DNA from: Modestobacter sp. VKM Ac-2985
GTDB lineage: Bacteria > Actinomycetota > Actinomycetes > Mycobacteriales > Geodermatophilaceae
Length of the DNA stretch: 64,000 nt
Direction of reading: 5' to 3'
Assembly (NCBI RefSeq): GCF_026967925.1
Contig: NZ_JAPVBI010000001.1
Coordinates: 1 to 64,000 of the forward strand
In this document: piece by piece, positions 1 through 9,480 of the stretch
Layout of the letters: every line of letters starts with the position of its first letter
Position numbering within the stretch: the first letter of the stretch is position 1
Translations under genes and position numbers: made by a program
The notes under the pieces: generated by a model
What the model saw: only the letters and a program-made list of their open reading frames with translations
Told to the model about the DNA's origin: nothing
The model's database searches: none

Positions 1-24
1 GGAGAGTAGGACGCCGCCGGACAT
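1..24 (+). rRNA. rrf: 5S rRNA, 3' end only
   Basis: The first bases read GGAGAGTAGGACGCCGCCGG, which matches the conserved 3' end of bacterial 5S rRNA (the GAGAGTAGG helix IV strand followed by the GCCGCCGG closing strand seen in actinobacteria). Only this tail is inside the window; the rest of the gene, and presumably the 16S and 23S genes, lie to the left. The exact 3' end is uncertain by a few bases. The strong hairpin that follows immediately fits an rRNA operon terminator. Confidence 0.85.
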
Positions 25-30
25 AACTCC

Positions 31-69
31 CAGGACGGGGTCACAGCTACGGCTGTGGCCCCGTTCCTG
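31..69 (+). terminator. rRNA operon terminator hairpin
   Basis: Arm 31-47 (CAGGACGGGGTCACAGC) pairs with arm 52-69 (GCTGTGGCCCCGTTCCTG) around a TACG loop, with one bulged base and one G-T pair. It starts six bases after the 5S rRNA end and is followed by a short T-containing stretch, as expected of an intrinsic terminator. Confidence 0.85.
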
Positions 70-314
70 CATTTCCGCCCTTCCTGCACTGCTGATCTTC
101 GGACCTTCTGTCCGTGGGCTCCTGTCTGCGTCCCAGGCCGTTGCCCAGCTCCCGCACGAGAAGTCCGATCGGGCTTCAGTGTCAGGGCGATCGTGCGTCC
201 GGGGCTGTTCGTCAGGGTCGTGCTCGTTTCGTCAGCGGAGGTATGCGCAGCCGGGTGCGCCGAACGGCCGGCGCGTAGGGGACGCGGCCGGCCGTCGGGT
301 GATGCATGGCGACA
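70..314. other. Intergenic stretch with no recognised gene
   Basis: Between the rRNA terminator and the end of the minus-strand ABC membrane protein gene I see no supported coding region, RNA gene or repeat. Short open frames here have no recognisable domain and no ribosome-binding site. Confidence 0.6.
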
Positions 315-1013
315 TCACGGAACCGCGCGGCGCAGCCCCAGGTAGGCGAGGGCAGCGAGGGCGAGGGCGGCGACGGCGGGGAGCCCGATGGTCCAGGACT
401 CGACCGATCGGTCGCTCAGCCAGGCCCCCAGCTCGTCCCAGGCCTGGCGCCAGGTGAGCAGGAGGATCAATCCACCCACCCCGACGATGCTGGCGGCCGT
501 GAGGGCGTAGATGCCTGCTGTCCCCCAGCGCTTGAACAGCACGCCGAGGCCCATGCCGAGGAAGGCGCAGGCCAGCATCGGGACCGCGAAGACGACCACC
601 TGCAGCGCCGGGTTGCCGACGTCGACCGCTCCGGGAGCCCAGAAGTCCAGCCCGACGCCCCATCCGTTGGTGGCGTTCTCGATCGCGGTCAGCGCTGTGA
701 GCACCAGGCCGTAGCCGAGCGCCTCGACCGCGGCCACCAGCGCCGTCCCCAGGTAGAAGACCCGGCGGCTGAGGCTGAGTCCCATCGCGAAGGGGAACAT
801 CATCGTCACCGCCTGGATGAAGCCCTCGATCACGGTGATGTACAGCGCCGCCAGGCCGCCGGTGTTCGCTTCGCTCGCCTCCGTGGCCACGTCGGCCAGG
901 CCCCAGATCGCCAGGTTGACCGCGAACGCCAGCGCGACGATCGCCCAGGCGATGCCGATGGAGACGAGCGGGTTGATCAGCTGGAGCCGGGCGGCGCCGA
1001 GGACGCGGTTCAT
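315..1013 (-). CDS. ABC transporter membrane subunit (YtrC/D-like)
   Basis: A 232-residue, almost wholly hydrophobic protein with about six membrane helices and no enzymatic motif. It is the last gene of a regulator-ATPase-permease operon: its ATG overlaps the TGA of the ATPase gene (ATGA, 1010-1013), so the two are translationally coupled. By analogy with GntR/YtrA-controlled ABC systems of Gram-positive bacteria it should form the membrane channel of an exporter, often linked to cell-envelope or antibiotic stress. The family is recognised from context and topology more than from sequence motifs, and the substrate cannot be told. Confidence 0.75.
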   Translation of the reverse strand: MNRVLGAARLQLINPLVSIGIAWAIVALAFAVNLAIWGLADVATEASEANTGGLAALYITVIEGFIQAVTMMFPFAMGLSLSRRVFYLGTALVAAVEALGYGLVLTALTAIENATNGWGVGLDFWAPGAVDVGNPALQVVVFAVPMLACAFLGMGLGVLFKRWGTAGIYALTAASIVGVGGLILLLTWRQAWDELGAWLSDRSVESWTIGLPAVAALALAALAYLGLRRAVP

Positions 1014-1933
1014 CGGGGGGCTCCCTGGAGGGCGGGGTGATCAGGGGTCGACGACGCGGCGCTCGTGGTCGCAGCGAGGCTCATGGCCACCACGAGCCGC
1101 TGGATCGAGGTCTGCTCGGCGGTCAGGCCGAGGGCTGCGGCGTCCTGCCGGGCGGTGGCGGTCGTCGTCCGGACGATCGCCCGGGTCTGACCGGCCATCG
1201 ACTCCTGGTGGAGCACCTCATGGGTGGCCCCGAAGGTGGCGACCTGGATCGCCGGTCCGGTGACGGTCAGTGCCGTGGCGCGCAAGGTCTCTGCATCGGC
1301 GTCGAGCAGCATCCGGCCGCGGTCGATGAGCAGCACGTGCTCGAGGAGGTCGCTGATCTCCTCGGTCAGGTGCGTGGAGAGCACGATCGTGCGCGGGTGC
1401 TCGGCATAGTCGGCCAGCAGGCGGTCGTAGAACAGCTGGCGTGCGACGGCGTCCAGGCCCAGGTACGGCTCGTCGAACAGGGTGACCGGTGCCCGCGAGG
1501 CCAGGCCCAGGACGATGCCGACGGCCGAGTTCATCCCGCGGGACAGCTTCTTGATCGGCCGCTTCCGGGGCAGGTCGAAGTCGGCGAGCAACTGGTCGGC
1601 GAGCGGCTGGTCCCATCGCGGGTAGAGCCGTGCGGCTGCCGAGACGGCGTCGCAGACCCGGAAGTGGTCCGGGTACCGCTGGCCCTCCTTGACGAAGCAG
1701 AGCCGGCTCAGCACGGCGTCGTTCTCGTACGGTGCGGCACCGAGCACCTGGACCCGACCTGCCGTGGGCACCCGGTGGCCGGTGAGCAGCTGCATCAGGG
1801 TGGTCTTGCCGGCGCCGTTCCGGCCGAGCAGGCCGGTGATCGTGTCCGCCTCCACCGAGGTGGAGATCTCGGTCAACGCCGTGTGGCCGCGGAAGCGCAT
1901 CGTGACCCCCTCCAGCGTGGCGGCGGCGGTCAC
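1010..1933 (-). CDS. ABC transporter ATP-binding protein (YtrB-like)
   Basis: A 307-residue ATPase. Walker A GRNGAGKTT lies at residues 37-45, a degenerate signature (LSRGM) near residue 140 and Walker B with LFDEPYLGLD near residue 165, followed by an H-loop (LSTHLTEE). The C-terminal 90 residues are an accessory region typical of YtrB/BcrA-type subunits. The GTG start at 1933 is chosen because it overlaps the TGA of the upstream regulator (GTGA); the frame stays open further upstream, but that part is the shadow of the regulator. It energises the membrane protein encoded immediately downstream. Confidence 0.88.
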   Translation of the reverse strand: MTAAATLEGVTMRFRGHTALTEISTSVEADTITGLLGRNGAGKTTLMQLLTGHRVPTAGRVQVLGAAPYENDAVLSRLCFVKEGQRYPDHFRVCDAVSAAARLYPRWDQPLADQLLADFDLPRKRPIKKLSRGMNSAVGIVLGLASRAPVTLFDEPYLGLDAVARQLFYDRLLADYAEHPRTIVLSTHLTEEISDLLEHVLLIDRGRMLLDADAETLRATALTVTGPAIQVATFGATHEVLHQESMAGQTRAIVRTTTATARQDAAALGLTAEQTSIQRLVVAMSLAATTSAASSTPDHPALQGAPR

Positions 1934-2292
1934 GACCGGCCTCCCCGGTCGCGCAGCATCTGGGCGATCTCGGCGATGCTGATGCCGACCTTGTCGGCCT
2001 CGGCCAGCAAGGGTGTGAGGTACTGCTCGGCGAACTCGCTGCGGCGCCGCTTGAGCAGCTGCTCGCGAGCGCCGGTGGCGACGAACATCCCGACTCCTCG
2101 TCTCTTGTAGAGGACCCCGTCGGCGACCAGCTGGTTCAGGCCCTTGGCCGCGGTGGCGGGGTTGATGCGGTGGAAGGTGGCCAGCTCGTTGGACGAGGGG
2201 GCCTGGCTCTCCTCGGGGAGGGAGCCGTCGACGATCCCGTCCTCGAGCTGCGTCGCGATCTGTCGGAAGATCGGGCCGGCGTCCTCGTTCAC
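1930..2292 (-). CDS. GntR-family transcriptional regulator, YtrA subfamily
   Basis: A 120-residue protein with an N-terminal winged helix-turn-helix (PIFRQIATQLEDGIVDGSLP ... RINPATAAKGLNQLVADGVL, about residues 7-72) and a short helical C-terminal tail rather than a large ligand-binding domain, the layout of YtrA-type regulators that control adjacent ABC transporters. The first gene of a three-gene operon, it probably represses its own transcription through the inverted repeat at 2320-2343. The start is the GTG at 2292, preceded by a purine-rich stretch at a rather long distance, so a leader of uncertain length is possible. Confidence 0.88.
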   Translation of the reverse strand: MNEDAGPIFRQIATQLEDGIVDGSLPEESQAPSSNELATFHRINPATAAKGLNQLVADGVLYKRRGVGMFVATGAREQLLKRRRSEFAEQYLTPLLAEADKVGISIAEIAQMLRDRGGRS

Positions 2293-2319
2293 CCGGGCCC
2301 ACGCCCCTTCCTGCTCGTG

Positions 2320-2343
2320 GGTTCATTACTCATGTAATGAACC
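2320..2343. promoter_or_regulatory. Perfect inverted repeat, likely operator of the YtrA-type regulator
   Basis: Arms GGTTCATTAC (2320-2329) and GTAATGAACC (2334-2343) are exact reverse complements around the spacer TCAT. The element is AT-rich in a very GC-rich background and lies 28 bases upstream of the GntR/YtrA-type gene, where an autoregulatory operator is expected. It might also affect ureA, which starts about 107 bases away on the other strand. Confidence 0.7.
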
Positions 2344-2449
2344 ATAGGACTGGTCGTACGAGCCGCACAAGCCCCCGCAACGTGACCGTCACACGGGCCG
2401 GTTAGGTTCCTGACTCCGCCGGCCCGCCGACGTCAGGAGGACGACGCCC

Positions 2450-2752
2450 GTGTTGCTGTCCCCGCACGAGCAGGAGCGGTTGATGCTCAGCTACGCCGCT
2501 GAGCTCGCCCGCCGCCGTCAGGCCCGAGGCCTGAAGCTCAACCTCCCCGAGGCGACCGCGATCGTCACCGACCACGTGCTCGAGGGCGCCCGGGACGGTG
2601 AGCTCGTCACCGACCTCATGCAGTCCGGGCGCACCGTGCTCACCCGGGACGACGTGATGGACGGCGTCCCCGAGCTGCTGGAGGAGGTGCAGGTGGAGGC
2701 GACCTTCCCGGACGGGACGAAGCTGGTCACGGTCCACCACCCGATCCCGTGA
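2450..2752 (+). CDS. ureA: Urease gamma subunit
   Basis: A 100-residue protein of standard UreA length, starting [20 protein letters not shown] and containing the family's conserved LNLPEA and [19 protein letters not shown] blocks. It is part of the cytoplasmic nickel enzyme that hydrolyses urea to ammonia and carbamate. The GTG start at 2450 follows a clear AGGAGG at 2435-2440. A possible -10 (TAGGTT, 2403-2408) lies upstream. Its TGA overlaps the ureB start by GTGA. First gene of the ureABCFGD-allantoinase operon. Confidence 0.97.
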   Translation: MLLSPHEQERLMLSYAAELARRRQARGLKLNLPEATAIVTDHVLEGARDGELVTDLMQSGRTVLTRDDVMDGVPELLEEVQVEATFPDGTKLVTVHHPIP

Positions 2753-2820
2753 GCGCCAGCGAGCGGGACCATCGAGCAGAGCCCGTGAGCGCCAGCGAGC
2801 GGGACCATCGAGCAGAGCCC
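2749..2820 (+). repeat. Two perfect tandem copies of a 36-bp unit at the ureA/ureB junction
   Basis: Copies 2749-2784 and 2785-2820 are identical. Each starts GTGAGCGCCAGCGAGCGGGA and ends CAGAGCCC, and encodes [12 protein letters not shown] in the ureB frame. Each begins with GTGA, so the stop of ureA and a GTG start for ureB are kept after every copy; removing both copies restores a direct CCC-GTGA-TCCCC junction that would start UreB at its usual VIPGE. Confidence 0.9.
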
Positions 2821-3122
2821 GTGATCCCCGGCGAGGTCATCACCGCCGAGGGGGTCATCGAGACCCTCCCCGGCGTGCCGCGGATCGAGCTGGCGGTGCA
2901 CAACACCGGCGACCGGCCGGTCCAGGTCGGCTCGCACTTCCACTTCGCCCAGGCCAACCGGGCGCTGGCCTTCGACCGCGCCGCGGCGCACGGTCACCGG
3001 CTGGACATCGCCGCAGGCACGGCCGTCCGGTTCGAGCCCGGCATCCAGCGCACCGTCACCCTCGTCCCGCTGGCCGGCGCCCGCGTCGTCCCCGGGCTCA
3101 CTGCGGAAGGTGGGCTGGCCTG

Positions 3123-3123
<1 letters not shown>
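2749..3123 (+). CDS. ureB: Urease beta subunit with repeat-extended N-terminus
   Basis: Residues from [18 protein letters not shown] onward are a standard UreB, with the conserved [20 protein letters not shown] and [16 protein letters not shown] blocks. As drawn (124 aa) it starts at the GTG overlapping the ureA stop, which adds 24 residues made of two copies of [12 protein letters not shown]. Three in-frame GTGs (2749, 2785, 2821) could be used; 2821 gives the usual family length of about 100 residues. Translational coupling favours 2749, conservation favours 2821. The TGA overlaps the ureC ATG by one base (TGATG). Structural subunit of the urease trimer. Confidence 0.95.
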
Positions 3124-4844
<1,721 letters not shown>

Positions 4845-4857
4845 TGGCCGGCTCCCG

Positions 4858-5505
4858 ATGACCGCCGCGCTGCTCACCCTCGCCGACTCCCGGCTGCCTG
4901 CCGGTGGCCACACCCACTCCGGCGGCGTGGAACAGGCGATCGCGGCCGGGCTGCTCTCCGACCCCGGGTCGCTGGCGGCCTTCCTGCGCCGGCGGCTGGC
5001 CACCTCGGGTGCGGTGGCCGCCGGGCTCGCTGCGGCCGCCTGCCGGGCGGCGGACGCCGTCGACCCGGTGGCGTCCCTGGCCGCGCTGGATGCCGAGGCC
5101 GACGCCCGCACCCCTTCCCCGGCGCTGCGGGCGGCCTCCCGGCAGCAGGGCCGGGGGCTGGTCCGGGTCGGCAGCCGCGCCTGGCCGCACCCGGCCTGGG
5201 CGGCGCTGCCGGCGCAGCCGCACCACCCGCTGGCGCTCGGGGTCGCCGCGGCGACCGGCGGGCTGACCCCGCGGGACGCCGCGCACGCCGCCGCGTACCT
5301 GTCGATCAGCGGGCCGGCCACCGCCGCGCAGCGGCTGCTGGCGATGGACCCGATCACCGTGGCCGCGGTGACCGCCCGGCTGGCCCCCGAGGTCGACGAG
5401 GTCGCCGGCGCGTCCATCGGCGGCCTGCCCGCAGCCACCGACCCGCTCCTCGACCTGCTCGCCGAGGTGCACACCGCACGCAACGACCGCTTCTTCGCCT
5501 CATGA
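4858..5505 (+). CDS. ureF: Urease accessory protein UreF
   Basis: A 215-residue alpha-helical accessory protein with the family's opening pattern (LTLADSRLPAGGHTHSGGVE) and the later YLSISGPATAAQRLLAMDP stretch. UreF joins UreD on the urease apoprotein and gates GTP hydrolysis by UreG during nickel insertion. It begins 13 bases after ureC with only a weak ribosome-binding site, so it is probably translated by coupling. UreE, the usual nickel donor, is absent, as is common in actinobacterial clusters. Confidence 0.93.
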   Translation: MTAALLTLADSRLPAGGHTHSGGVEQAIAAGLLSDPGSLAAFLRRRLATSGAVAAGLAAAACRAADAVDPVASLAALDAEADARTPSPALRAASRQQGRGLVRVGSRAWPHPAWAALPAQPHHPLALGVAAATGGLTPRDAAHAAAYLSISGPATAAQRLLAMDPITVAAVTARLAPEVDEVAGASIGGLPAATDPLLDLLAEVHTARNDRFFAS

Positions 5506-5511
5506 CCGGGA

Positions 5512-6198
5512 GTGCACATGCCGCCTGACCACCGGATCGACGACTACGTCGACCCGTACACCCCGGAGCACCGGCACGGCGGGCCCCTGCGGGTCGGCCT
5601 CGGCGGCCCGGTCGGCTCCGGCAAGACCGCCCTGGCCGCTGCGCTCTGCCGCACGCTGGGTGCCGAGTACGACCTCGCCGTCGTCACCAACGACATCTAC
5701 ACGACCGAGGACGCCGACTTCCTCCGCCGCAACGCCGTGCTGCCCGACGACCGCATCGAGGCGGTGCAGACCGGGTGCTGCCCGCACACCGCGATCCGCG
5801 ACGACATCACCGCCAACCTCGACGCCGTCGAGCTGTTGGAGTCCCGGCACCCGGGGCTGGAGCTGGTGTTCGTCGAGTCGGGCGGGGACAACCTGACCGC
5901 CTCGTTCAGCTACGGGCTGGTCGACGTCCAGGTGTTCGTGGTCGACGTCGCCGGCGGGGACAAGGTGCCGCGCAAGGGCGGGCCGGGGGTGACCGCATCC
6001 GACCTGCTGGTGGTCAACAAAACCGACCTCGCGCCGCTGGTCGGCGCCGACCTCGGCGTGATGCGCCGCGACTCCGACGCGGTGCGGGGCGACAAGCCCA
6101 CGCTGCTGATCTCGCTGCGCGAGGACCCGGCGGCGACCGAGGTGGCCGAGTGGGTGCGGGAGCAGGTGCGCGCGAAGGCGTTGCAGACGGCGTCGTGA
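5512..6198 (+). CDS. ureG: Urease accessory GTPase UreG
   Basis: A SIMIBI-class GTPase that drives nickel delivery to urease. Counting from the GTG at 5512, the P-loop GPVGSGKT is at residues 32-39, the nickel/zinc-binding Cys-Pro-His is at 90-92 (GCCPHTAIR), the ESGGDNL block near 122 and the guanine-specificity NKTD at 169-172. An ATG at 5518 is an equally good start. The extra N-terminus is mildly histidine-rich (HRIDD..PEHRHGG). Six bases follow ureF; the TGA overlaps the ureD GTG. Confidence 0.96.
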   Translation: MHMPPDHRIDDYVDPYTPEHRHGGPLRVGLGGPVGSGKTALAAALCRTLGAEYDLAVVTNDIYTTEDADFLRRNAVLPDDRIEAVQTGCCPHTAIRDDITANLDAVELLESRHPGLELVFVESGGDNLTASFSYGLVDVQVFVVDVAGGDKVPRKGGPGVTASDLLVVNKTDLAPLVGADLGVMRRDSDAVRGDKPTLLISLREDPAATEVAEWVREQVRAKALQTAS

Positions 6199-6917
6199 GG
6201 ACGCTGGTGGAGGTGGTGGCCCGGTGCGACGCACGGGGTCGCACGGTCCTGCCGGTCGTGCGCGCCAGCGGCCAGCTCGCGGTGCGGCGCACCGGGGCGG
6301 CCTCCGTGCACCTGGTCGCGACGGCGTTCGGCCCGCTGGGCGGGGACGACGTGGAGATCCGGCTCGTGGTGGAGGCCGGCGCCCGGCTCGCCGTGCACTC
6401 GGTCGCCGCCGCCGTCGTGCTGCCCGCCCGGGGGGAGTCCCCGCCCTCGCGGCAGGTGGTGCGCGCCGAGGTCGCCGGCGTGCTGCACCTCGCGCCGGAG
6501 CCGACGGTGGTCACCGCGCGGGCCGACCACCGGGCCGAGCTGCACGCCCAGCTGTCCGACGACGCCGAGCTGACCGCCACCGAGCAGGTCCTGCTCGGCC
6601 GGGTGGGCGAGGAGCCGGGGCGGTGGACCGGCACCACCCGCATCGAGCGGCACGGCCGCCCGCTGGTGCACACCACGATCGGGCTCGGCCCCGGTGCGCC
6701 GGCCTGGCTGCCGCCGGTCGCGCCGCGGGCCTACGTCTCCACGGTCTCGATGGGTGGCCCGCAGGCCGAGGTGGCGACCGGGGTCGACGCCGTCCGGCTC
6801 CCGCTGCCCGGCGGCTGGGTGGGCACCGCGTGGGCGGAGGAGCTGCACGAGGCGGTGACCCGGCTGGCGTCGGTGACGCCGCGTCCGGTCCAGGATCTGG
6901 TCGAGGTGGCGCGGTGA
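6195..6917 (+). CDS. ureD: Urease accessory protein UreD (UreH)
   Basis: A 240-residue UreD-family scaffold protein. The GTG start at 6195 overlaps the ureG TGA (GTGA); the frame is open much further upstream but overlaps ureG there. Recognisable features are the [20 protein letters not shown] segment and the [20 protein letters not shown] block typical of actinobacterial UreD. It holds UreF and UreG on the urease apoprotein during nickel loading. Its own TGA overlaps the GTG of the allantoinase gene, so urease maturation and ureide degradation are in one operon. Confidence 0.92.
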   Translation: MRTLVEVVARCDARGRTVLPVVRASGQLAVRRTGAASVHLVATAFGPLGGDDVEIRLVVEAGARLAVHSVAAAVVLPARGESPPSRQVVRAEVAGVLHLAPEPTVVTARADHRAELHAQLSDDAELTATEQVLLGRVGEEPGRWTGTTRIERHGRPLVHTTIGLGPGAPAWLPPVAPRAYVSTVSMGGPQAEVATGVDAVRLPLPGGWVGTAWAEELHEAVTRLASVTPRPVQDLVEVAR

Positions 6918-8272
6918 GCGCGGCGTTCGTCGTCCGGGCCCGGCGGGTGGTGCTGCCCGACGGCGAGCGGCCGGCCGCGGTGCACGTGCGGGACGGCGTC
7001 GTCGTCGCCGTCACCGGGTTCGACGAGGTGGGCGACCAGGTCGTGACCCTCGACGACGACGAGGTGCTGCTGCCCGGGCTGGTCGACAGCCACGTGCACG
7101 TCAACGAGCCCGGCCGCACCGAGTGGGAGGGGTTCGCCTCGGCGACCCGGGCCGCGGCGGCCGGCGGGATCACCACGATCGTCGACATGCCACTGAACTC
7201 GATCCCGCCCACGGTCGACGTCCCGGCGTTGCACGTGAAACGCGCGGTCGCCGAGGGCCAGGTCAGCGTGGACGTCGCCTTCTGGGGTGGTGCCGTGCCC
7301 GGCAACGCCGGCGAGCTCCGGCAGCTGCTCGCCGCCGGTGCCGTCGGCGTGAAGTGCTTCCTGCTCGACTCCGGGGTGCCGGAGTTCCCGCCGCTGGACG
7401 ACGCCGGTCTCCGGGCCGCGCTCACCGAGCTGGCCGCGGTCGACGGGCTGCTGATCGCGCACTGCGAGGACGACGACGTGATCACCGCCGCCCCGCAGGC
7501 CGGTGGGCGGAGCTACGCCGACTTCCTCGCCTCCCGGCCGGGCGCTGCGGAGGAGACCGCGATCGGCCGGCTCATCGCCGCCGCCCGGGACACCGGCGCC
7601 CGGGTGCACGTCGTCCACCTGGCCGACGCCGGTGCGCTGCCGATGCTGCGGGCCGCCCGGGCCGAGGGGGTGCGGATCACGGTCGAGACCTGCCCGCACT
7701 ACCTGACCTTCAGCGCCGAGGAGGTGCCCGACGGCGACACCTCCTTCAAGTGCTGCCCGCCCATCCGGGAGGCCGGGCACCGGGAGGCGCTGTGGCAGGC
7801 GCTGGCCGCCGGGGACGTCGACCTGGTGGTCAGCGACCACTCGCCGTGCACGCCGGAGCTCAAGCGGCTGGACGTCGGGGACTTCGCGCTCGCCTGGGGC
7901 GGGATCGCCGGGCTCCAGGTGACCCTGCCGGTGGTCTGGAGCGGCGCCCGGGCCCGCGGGTTCGGGCTCACCGACGTCGTCCGGTGGATGTCGGCCGCGC
8001 CGGCGCAGCTCACCGGGCTGACCGGCAAGGGTGCGATCGCCGTGGGCAAGGACGCCGACCTGGTCGCCTTCGCGCCCGACGAACTGTGGCGGGTGGCGCA
8101 GCTGCACCACCGCAACCCGGTCACGCCCTACGCGGGGCGGGCGCTCACCGGGGTGGTCCGCCGGACGTGGCTGCGCGGGCAGCCACTGGTGGACGGGGCA
8201 GCTCCCCTCGGCCGGCTGCTGAGCCGCACGGAGGCGGACCGGGTCGGCGCCCCACCCGCCGTGCCACAGTGA
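6914..8272 (+). CDS. allB: Allantoinase
   Basis: A 452-residue cyclic amidohydrolase that opens allantoin to allantoate. Binuclear metal-centre residues are visible: His60 and His62 ([10 protein letters not shown]), Lys147 ([14 protein letters not shown]), His183 (IAHCED), His235 (HVVHLAD) and Asp308 (VSDHSPC). The [21 protein letters not shown] and [15 protein letters not shown] signatures separate allantoinase from dihydroorotase and hydantoinase. The GTG at 6914 overlaps the ureD stop. The product is the substrate of the allantoicase encoded 31 bases downstream. Confidence 0.95.
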   Translation: MSAAFVVRARRVVLPDGERPAAVHVRDGVVVAVTGFDEVGDQVVTLDDDEVLLPGLVDSHVHVNEPGRTEWEGFASATRAAAAGGITTIVDMPLNSIPPTVDVPALHVKRAVAEGQVSVDVAFWGGAVPGNAGELRQLLAAGAVGVKCFLLDSGVPEFPPLDDAGLRAALTELAAVDGLLIAHCEDDDVITAAPQAGGRSYADFLASRPGAAEETAIGRLIAAARDTGARVHVVHLADAGALPMLRAARAEGVRITVETCPHYLTFSAEEVPDGDTSFKCCPPIREAGHREALWQALAAGDVDLVVSDHSPCTPELKRLDVGDFALAWGGIAGLQVTLPVVWSGARARGFGLTDVVRWMSAAPAQLTGLTGKGAIAVGKDADLVAFAPDELWRVAQLHHRNPVTPYAGRALTGVVRRTWLRGQPLVDGAAPLGRLLSRTEADRVGAPPAVPQ

Positions 8273-8303
8273 CCCGCGTCCACCCCGATCCGTCTGGAGC
8301 CCG

Positions 8304-9440
8304 ATGACCGTCCCTGCCCAGTCCGGCCCCTCCTTCCTGGCCCTCCCCGACCTGGCCCGCCGCGACCTCGGTGGCGCCGTCGTCGCCGCGAACGACGAGT
8401 TCTTCGCCGCCAGGGAGAACCTGGTGCTGCCGCACCCGGCCGTGCCGCGCGCCGAGTTCGGGCACAAGGGCAAGGAGTACGACGGCTGGGAGACCCGGCG
8501 GCGCCGCAGCCCCGGGCACGACTGGGCGATCGTGCGGCTCGGGGCGCCGGGGATCGTGGCCGGCGTCGTCGTGGACACCGCGTTCTTCACCGGCAACTAC
8601 CCGCCGCAGGCCTCGCTGGAGGGCGCTGCGGTCGAGGGGCACCCGTCGGTCGAGGAGCTGACCCGGGCCGACTGGCAGCCGCTGCTGCCGCTGTCGGACC
8701 TGGCCGGGGACACCGCCAACGCCTTTCCGGTGGACTCCGACCGCCGGTACACGCACGTGCGGCTGGCCATCCACCCCGACGGCGGGGTGGCCCGGCTGCG
8801 GGTGCACGGCACCGTCGTGGCGGACCCGCGGCTGGCGGACGCCGGCCCGGTCGACCTGGCCGCCCTGGAGAACGGCGGGCGGGTCACCGGCGTGAGCAAC
8901 GCCCACTACGGCAGCCCGCACCAGCTGATCGGCCGCGGGACGGCCCGGTCGATGGGGGAGGGCTGGGAGAACGCCCGCCGCCGCGGCCCGGGCAACGACT
9001 GGGTCGACCTGGACCTGGCCTGCGAGGGCGTGGTCACCCTGGCCGAGCTGGACACCTCGTGGTTCCTGGGCAACGCCCCGGGCGCCGCCTCGCTCACCGG
9101 CCGCACCGCCGACGGCGCCGAGGTCGAGCTGCTGCCACGCACCCGGCTCCAGCCGGACACCCGGCACCGGTTCGTGCTGGACGGCGCCCCGGGCGTCAGC
9201 AGCGTCCGGCTCGACGTCTTCCCGGACGGCGGGATGGCCCGGCTGCGGCTGTGGGGGCGCCCCACCGCTGCCGGCCGGGCCGCGCTGGGGCGCCGCTGGT
9301 TCGACGCATTGCCCGACGTCCAGGCGCTGGAGGTGCTGGGCTCCCTCGGCGTCGACCCGGCCGAGGCAGGCCGGCTCGTCGGCAACCGCCCGCTGCCCGG
9401 CGACGTCCCACCCGCCGTCCGGACGCTGCTCGACGGCTGA
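8304..9440 (+). CDS. alc: Allantoicase
   Basis: A 378-residue protein built of two homologous jelly-roll halves: GKEYDGWETRRRRSPGHDW..DTAFFTGNYP at about residues 56-100 and GEGWENARRRGPGNDW..DTSWFLGNAPG at 218-260. This two-domain repeat is diagnostic of allantoicase, which splits allantoate into ureidoglycolate and urea. The ATG follows TGGAG at a good distance. The urea would be handled by the urease upstream; no ureidoglycolate lyase or uricase gene is in the window. Confidence 0.95.
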   Translation: MTVPAQSGPSFLALPDLARRDLGGAVVAANDEFFAARENLVLPHPAVPRAEFGHKGKEYDGWETRRRRSPGHDWAIVRLGAPGIVAGVVVDTAFFTGNYPPQASLEGAAVEGHPSVEELTRADWQPLLPLSDLAGDTANAFPVDSDRRYTHVRLAIHPDGGVARLRVHGTVVADPRLADAGPVDLAALENGGRVTGVSNAHYGSPHQLIGRGTARSMGEGWENARRRGPGNDWVDLDLACEGVVTLAELDTSWFLGNAPGAASLTGRTADGAEVELLPRTRLQPDTRHRFVLDGAPGVSSVRLDVFPDGGMARLRLWGRPTAAGRAALGRRWFDALPDVQALEVLGSLGVDPAEAGRLVGNRPLPGDVPPAVRTLLDG

Positions 9441-9450
9441 GCGACCCGAG

Positions 9451-9480
9451 CGGCCGGACCCGCGGCCGGGTCACGGGCCG
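9451..9480. terminator. Possible weak bidirectional hairpin between converging genes
   Basis: Nested short pairings CGGCC/GGCCG (9451-9455 with 9476-9480) and GACCC/GGGTC (9457-9461 with 9468-9472) lie between the allantoicase stop and the stop of the converging dehydrogenase gene. The stem is interrupted and overlaps the 3' end of the minus-strand gene, so support is modest. Confidence 0.35.

Noticed and set aside
306-1040. Plus-strand open frames opposite the ABC membrane protein
   Set aside because: Hydrophilic low-complexity products opposite a clear membrane protein that is translationally coupled to its ATPase.
2749-2820. Tandem repeat considered as a minimal CRISPR array
   Set aside because: The two copies are contiguous with no spacer, lie within coding sequence, and no cas gene is present.
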